This document shows positions 14,227-16,816 of a stretch of DNA of 16,816 bases, in pieces; positions within the stretch are counted from its first letter, which is position 1; each line of letters starts with the position of its first letter. The notes beneath the pieces are model-generated. The model was not told where the DNA came from and made no database searches. It worked only from the letters and a program-made list of their open reading frames with translations. Source of the DNA: Opitutales bacterium (GTDB taxonomy: Bacteria > Verrucomicrobiota > Verrucomicrobiia > Opitutales > T3Sed10-336); assembly GCA_007132315.1 (NCBI GenBank), contig SLOW01000208.1, positions 1-16,816 on the forward strand, read 5' to 3'. The position numbers and the translations under genes are program-made.

Positions 14227-14982
14227 TCACCAGGGACACGGTGTTTCGATGAATTCCCAGGCGAGATTGAACTTGCGGGCGACTTCCTCCGCCAGGGCGC
14301 AAACGCCGTGGGTTTCGGTGGCGTAGTGACCGCAGCAGTACAGGTTGAGCCCTTCCTCCTGGGCCTGGTTGAAGAAGTTCTGTTTGAGCTCGCCGGTGAT
14401 CAGGGTGTCAACGCCCGCTTCTTTCAGGTGTCCGACCGCGGAGGAACCGCTGCCGGTGAGCACGGCGACGTTTTCGATGCGGTCGGAGCCGTATTCGGCG
14501 GCGGAGAAGGTGCTGGGGTAGTGGGCCTTCAGGCGATCGACCAGTTCCGTTCGCGACAGGCCGGCGCGGGCGATCTTGCCGATGGCGTTGCCTTCGTATT
14601 CGAGAAATTCATCCACCGGCTCGAGGCCGAGCCGGCGGGCGAGCAGGACGTTGTTGCCGATCTCCGGATGCAGGTCGAGGGGCAGGTGCGAACCATAGAC
14701 GGCGCAGTCGGCCTCGAGCAGGACGCGAACCTGTTCGAAACGGGGACCGGTCACCGGCGGAAAAGGATTCCAGAACATCCCGTGGTGGGTGATGAGAAAC
14801 TGGATGCCGCGTCGGGCGGCCTCACGAAAAGGAATCAGGCCGGCATCGACGGCGGCGCCGATCTTGTTGACCGAGCCCCGATTGGCGAACTGAAGCCCGT
14901 TCACGGATCCCGGAAAATCGGCAACCTCCCGGCGCCGCGTGCGTTCGTCACAGTACGCGGTTATCTCTTCGAGGCGGTTCAT
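14227..14982 (-). CDS. Nif3-like dinuclear metal-binding protein (YbgI/DUF34 family)
   Basis: This 251-aa protein belongs to the widely conserved NIF3/YbgI family, which assembles as a toroidal hexamer with a two-metal site in each subunit; the biological role is unsettled. The predicted ligands are His66 and His67 (LITHHGMFW), Asp103 (SHLPLDLHP), and His219 and Glu223 (CCGHYATETHG). These match the five ligands of E. coli YbgI in order and spacing. A GTP-cyclohydrolase-like motif, DTLITGELKQ, is also present. The ATG at 14982 is the first family-like start and has no SD. aroQ starts 8 bases after its stop. It lies 135 bp downstream of the thioesterase gene and probably heads the nif3-aroQ-nusG-like unit. 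Confidence 0.93.
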   Translation of the reverse strand: MNRLEEITAYCDERTRRREVADFPGSVNGLQFANRGSVNKIGAAVDAGLIPFREAARRGIQFLITHHGMFWNPFPPVTGPRFEQVRVLLEADCAVYGSHLPLDLHPEIGNNVLLARRLGLEPVDEFLEYEGNAIGKIARAGLSRTELVDRLKAHYPSTFSAAEYGSDRIENVAVLTGSGSSAVGHLKEAGVDTLITGELKQNFFNQAQEEGLNLYCCGHYATETHGVCALAEEVARKFNLAWEFIETPCPW

Positions 14983-15076
14983 AACGGGGAAACCTAAAGG
15001 GAGGGGCGCGCGAGAGAAAGAGAAAATTACGCCGTTTCGGGGGTTGTCCGCGGTCGATTGGCCGACGGATCGCGGC

Positions 15077-15114
15077 GGCCGATTGGATCCCCAAATCTGC
15101 GCGGCGAATCGGCC
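15077..15114. repeat. Inverted repeat downstream of the thioesterase gene
   Basis: GGCCGATT (15077-15084) and AATCGGCC (15107-15114) form a perfect 8-bp inverted repeat around 22 bases. It begins 3 bases past the stop of the minus-strand thioesterase gene. It could end that transcript or stabilise its 3' end; there is no T-run. Confidence 0.35.
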
Positions 15115-15117
15115 CGT

Positions 15118-15543
15118 TCAGGAGGGGCCGGTCGCATCGGATCGGTCGAACAGCGCCGCCATGCCTTCCGTGAACCGCGCCGGCGGGCGCACCGGACGTC
15201 CATTGTGGTTGACGAACGCGTGCAGGGTGGCGCCTTCGGCCACCTCCTCGTCACCGCGCGTCACGCGGTATTCAATGCGAATGCGGGCGCCGGGTTTTTC
15301 GCGCAACACGGCTTCGACGGTGACGTGGTCGTCGAACGTGACCGAACGTTTGTAACGGGCATGCAGTTCGAGCACCGGCAGGCGGTAGCCGTCGCGTTCC
15401 ATCTCGAGGTAGGGATAGCCGAATCGGTCCATCATCTCGACCCGGGCCATTTCGAACCAGGTGGCGTAGCTGCCGTGATAGACGATACCCATCATGTCGG
15501 TTTCGGCATAACGGACGCGGATGCGGGTGTGTGATTGAAGCAT
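15118..15543 (-). CDS. ybgC: YbgC-type acyl-CoA thioesterase (4-hydroxybenzoyl-CoA thioesterase family)
   Basis: This 141-aa hotdog-fold protein starts with the family signature RYAETDMMGIVYHGSYATWFE, which includes the catalytic Asp16 and the conserved VYHxxY. The DGYRLPVLELHARYKRSVTFDD segment that follows is typical of YbgC/FadM-like proteins. Such enzymes hydrolyse short- or medium-chain acyl-CoAs; in many proteobacteria ybgC sits with tol-pal, but no tol gene is present here. The length matches the family. The ATG at 15543 has no SD. It is the first gene of the minus-strand run and is divergent from the cytochrome operon across 439 bp. The substrate is unknown. Confidence 0.9.
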   Translation of the reverse strand: MLQSHTRIRVRYAETDMMGIVYHGSYATWFEMARVEMMDRFGYPYLEMERDGYRLPVLELHARYKRSVTFDDHVTVEAVLREKPGARIRIEYRVTRGDEEVAEGATLHAFVNHNGRPVRPPARFTEGMAALFDRSDATGPS

Positions 15544-15720
15544 GGCGGCGGTGTCTGCATGAAGATATGCTTATGGTGCGGAAGATTCGGGAATTTGACT
15601 GCTTATAGGCTGAGGATTCGGGTTGAATTTTTCGTTTTGGATTGCCTTGCCGGAGCGCGGTTACTTTTCTTTTATCCTTCCGTGCAATTTATTCGGAATC
15701 TCACTGTGAATTCGTCAGCC
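15544..15720. promoter_or_regulatory. AT-richer divergent intergenic region
   Basis: This stretch between the thioesterase gene and the candidate Tat-like ORF is visibly richer in A and T than its surroundings and probably carries promoters in both directions. TTGACT at 15595-15600 is a good -35 match, but no -10 lies 16-18 bases away on the plus strand. I could not define a promoter. Confidence 0.35.
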
Positions 15721-15903
15721 GTGCAAGAACACATTTCTCGCAAATCGTTTTTCAAAAGGATGCTCGCAACATCCACCGCCCTGTTCGCCGGACTTGGGGG
15801 AGGTGGGGCGGTTGCCCGCCGGTCGGGCGTCTCGCGTGGTGAAAGCGCGGTCGAAGCCCGGCCTGAGCCGCGCGCCATTCCCCGCGGAGGGCAAAACGGC
15901 TGA
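15721..15903 (+). CDS. Candidate 60-aa protein with Tat-like N-terminus
   Basis: From a GTG at 15721 a 60-residue frame reads MQEHISRKSFFKRML followed by a small hydrophobic Ala/Gly/Leu stretch and a Ser/Arg/Pro-rich tail ending PRGGQNG. SRKSFFK resembles a twin-arginine motif with Lys for the second Arg, followed by a short h-region, so it may be exported or be only a signal-like fragment. The frame is open upstream to 15535, but that part is unconvincing. There is no SD and the hydrophobic region is weak. It lies 79 bp before actA on the same strand. I do not recognise a family; it could be a small accessory protein, a decayed gene or chance. Confidence 0.4.
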   Translation: MQEHISRKSFFKRMLATSTALFAGLGGGGAVARRSGVSRGESAVEARPEPRAIPRGGQNG

Positions 15904-15982
15904 TCCCGCGAGGTCCGGATTTTTCCCTTGCCTGGTGCGGAGGTCCGTTTTTCTAAAACCGTGATCATTCCGGTGCAGTTAA

Positions 15983-16636
15983 ATGTCTAAAATATTTCCA
16001 AAATGGTCCAATTCAGTGCCGCTGAAGGTCGTTCTGATCCTGGCGGTGCTGAGCGTGGTGCTCGTGGGGCTGGTTTATTACTACTTCACACCGAACTATA
16101 CCCGGGTGGGATACGCTCCGACGCAACCGGTGTCATTCGATCACCGCTTGCACGCGGGTGAGTTGGGCATCGATTGCCGTTACTGCCACACCCACGTCGA
16201 GCGATCGCAGCATTCTACCGTGCCGCCGACATCGACCTGCATGAACTGCCACAACCAGATTAAGTCGGAAAGCGACGCGCTGGCGTTGGTGCGGGCCAGT
16301 CACGAATCGGGCGAATCCATTCCCTGGGTGCGGGTACACGAGCTTCCGGATTTTGTGTATTTCGACCATTCCGTTCACGTGAACCGGGGCGTCAGTTGCT
16401 ACGAATGCCACGGGCAGGTGAACGAAATGGAAGTGGTGCGGCACGACCAGTCATTCAGCATGGGCTGGTGTCTGGAATGTCACCGGGAGCCGGAGCGGTA
16501 CCTGCGCCCTCCGGAAGAAATCTATAACATGGATTGGCATGCGGAGAGCGAGGAGGCCCGGGTTGAAATGGGCGTCGAGTTCGTTCACGACTGGAATGTC
16601 AATCCTCCCTTGAGTTGTTCAGCCTGTCACCGATGA
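15983..16636 (+). CDS. actA: Alternative complex III subunit A, pentaheme cytochrome c
   Basis: This 217-aa membrane-anchored cytochrome is the first subunit of alternative complex III, a quinol oxidoreductase that replaces the bc1 complex. One N-terminal helix (about residues 14-35) anchors it, with the rest outside the cytoplasm. Five CxxCH heme-binding motifs are visible: CRYCH (65-69), CMNCH (86-90), CYECH (139-143), CLECH (163-167) and CSACH (212-216). The SFDHRLHAGELGIDCRYCH and FDHSVHV segments supply likely distal His ligands. There is no SD before ATG 15983. Its stop overlaps the next ATG (ATGA), and that gene is an ActB N-terminus, which makes the complex assignment strong. Unrelated multiheme c7-type proteins are the main alternative. 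Confidence 0.93.
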   Translation: MSKIFPKWSNSVPLKVVLILAVLSVVLVGLVYYYFTPNYTRVGYAPTQPVSFDHRLHAGELGIDCRYCHTHVERSQHSTVPPTSTCMNCHNQIKSESDALALVRASHESGESIPWVRVHELPDFVYFDHSVHVNRGVSCYECHGQVNEMEVVRHDQSFSMGWCLECHREPERYLRPPEEIYNMDWHAESEEARVEMGVEFVHDWNVNPPLSCSACHR

Positions 16637-16816
16637 AGCGAGTTGTTAAGCATCCCGAACCCGAGGCGGAAGAACCCTCCGGTCCCCAGTACTGGCGCAG
16701 CCTCGACGAGGTCGCCCAAACGCCCGGGTTTCGGGAATACCTGGAACGGGAGTTTCCCGAGGGCGCTTCGAGCATTGAAGGGGTGGACCGGCGCCACTTT
16801 ATCAAAATCATGGCGG
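16633..16816 (+). CDS. actB: Alternative complex III subunit B (Tat-exported molybdopterin-fold/Fe-S protein), partial
   Basis: The first 61 codons of a gene run off the right edge of the window. The readable part is a charged start (MKRVVKHPEPE), then PQYWRSLDEVAQTPGFREYL, EREFPEGAS and DRRHFIKIMA. A YWRSL-x-E segment and FPEGAS, followed by a delayed twin-arginine motif (RRHFIK), are characteristic of the ActB/Tat-variant molybdopterin oxidoreductase family that forms the peripheral Fe-S arm of alternative complex III. In known ActB the molybdopterin-like domain lacks the cofactor. The ATG overlaps the actA stop by four bases, indicating translational coupling. The C-terminal domains lie outside the window. 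Confidence 0.9.
   Translation, partial: MKRVVKHPEPEAEEPSGPQYWRSLDEVAQTPGFREYLEREFPEGASSIEGVDRRHFIKIMA

Noticed and set aside
15535..15720. Upstream extension of the Tat-like mini-ORF, giving a 122-aa protein
   Set aside because: The first 60 residues are Cys/Arg/Phe-rich without pattern, lie in AT-richer intergenic DNA and overlap the divergent thioesterase start.

Overview
The window is a dense, GC-rich bacterial chromosome segment made almost entirely of core-metabolism genes. I see no IS element, prophage, CRISPR array, toxin-antitoxin pair or defence island. Three things suggest the PVC superphylum, most likely Verrucomicrobiota (Opitutae-like) or Kiritimatiellota. A pentaheme ActA followed by a Tat-type ActB is the start of an alternative complex III operon. 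CobA and HemD are fused. Very few genes have a Shine-Dalgarno (SD) sequence. This placement is inference from gene content, not a phylogenetic result.

Layout. 38-2110 (-) is a DinG-type Fe-S helicase, divergent from an SGNH hydrolase (2217-2855, +). A YkuD L,D-transpeptidase (2894-3427, -) meets asd (3427-4443, +) head to head, and their predicted start codons share one base. asd is followed by tRNA-Val(UAC), ilvN and ilvC, then hemC and a cobA-hemD fusion; all are on the + strand up to 8880. A weakly coding stretch with one small membrane-protein gene (9142-9360) comes next. coaD-panE (-, two steps of the pantothenate/CoA route) is divergent from pgsA-pgpA (+, two consecutive steps of phosphatidylglycerol synthesis, ATGA overlap). 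A convergent gap at 12059-12251 is packed with strong hairpins. The minus-strand run from 15543 to 12252 is a YbgC-type thioesterase, a Nif3-like metal protein, aroQ, a NusG/RfaH-like factor and folD; the last four are tightly spaced except for the leader before folD. After a 439-bp, partly AT-rich gap with one candidate 60-aa Tat-like ORF, the ACIII operon starts (actA complete, actB cut by the window edge).

How the genes work together. asd feeds the aspartate family, and ilvN/ilvC serve valine/isoleucine synthesis beside a valine tRNA, but the catalytic subunit ilvB is absent. hemC and cobA-hemD turn porphobilinogen into uroporphyrinogen III and precorrin-2. coaD and panE serve CoA, pgsA and pgpA serve membrane lipid, aroQ serves shikimate and folD serves C1 metabolism. 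The cytochrome operon is respiratory.

I did not find a clear new multi-gene system. The best leads are non-coding or contextual: the alternative stem-loops before hemC (6305-6354), the compound palindromes at 12063-12228, the possible 20-codon leader ORF overlapping the folD start, the NusG paralogue inside a metabolic operon, and the Tat-like mini-ORF ahead of the ACIII operon.
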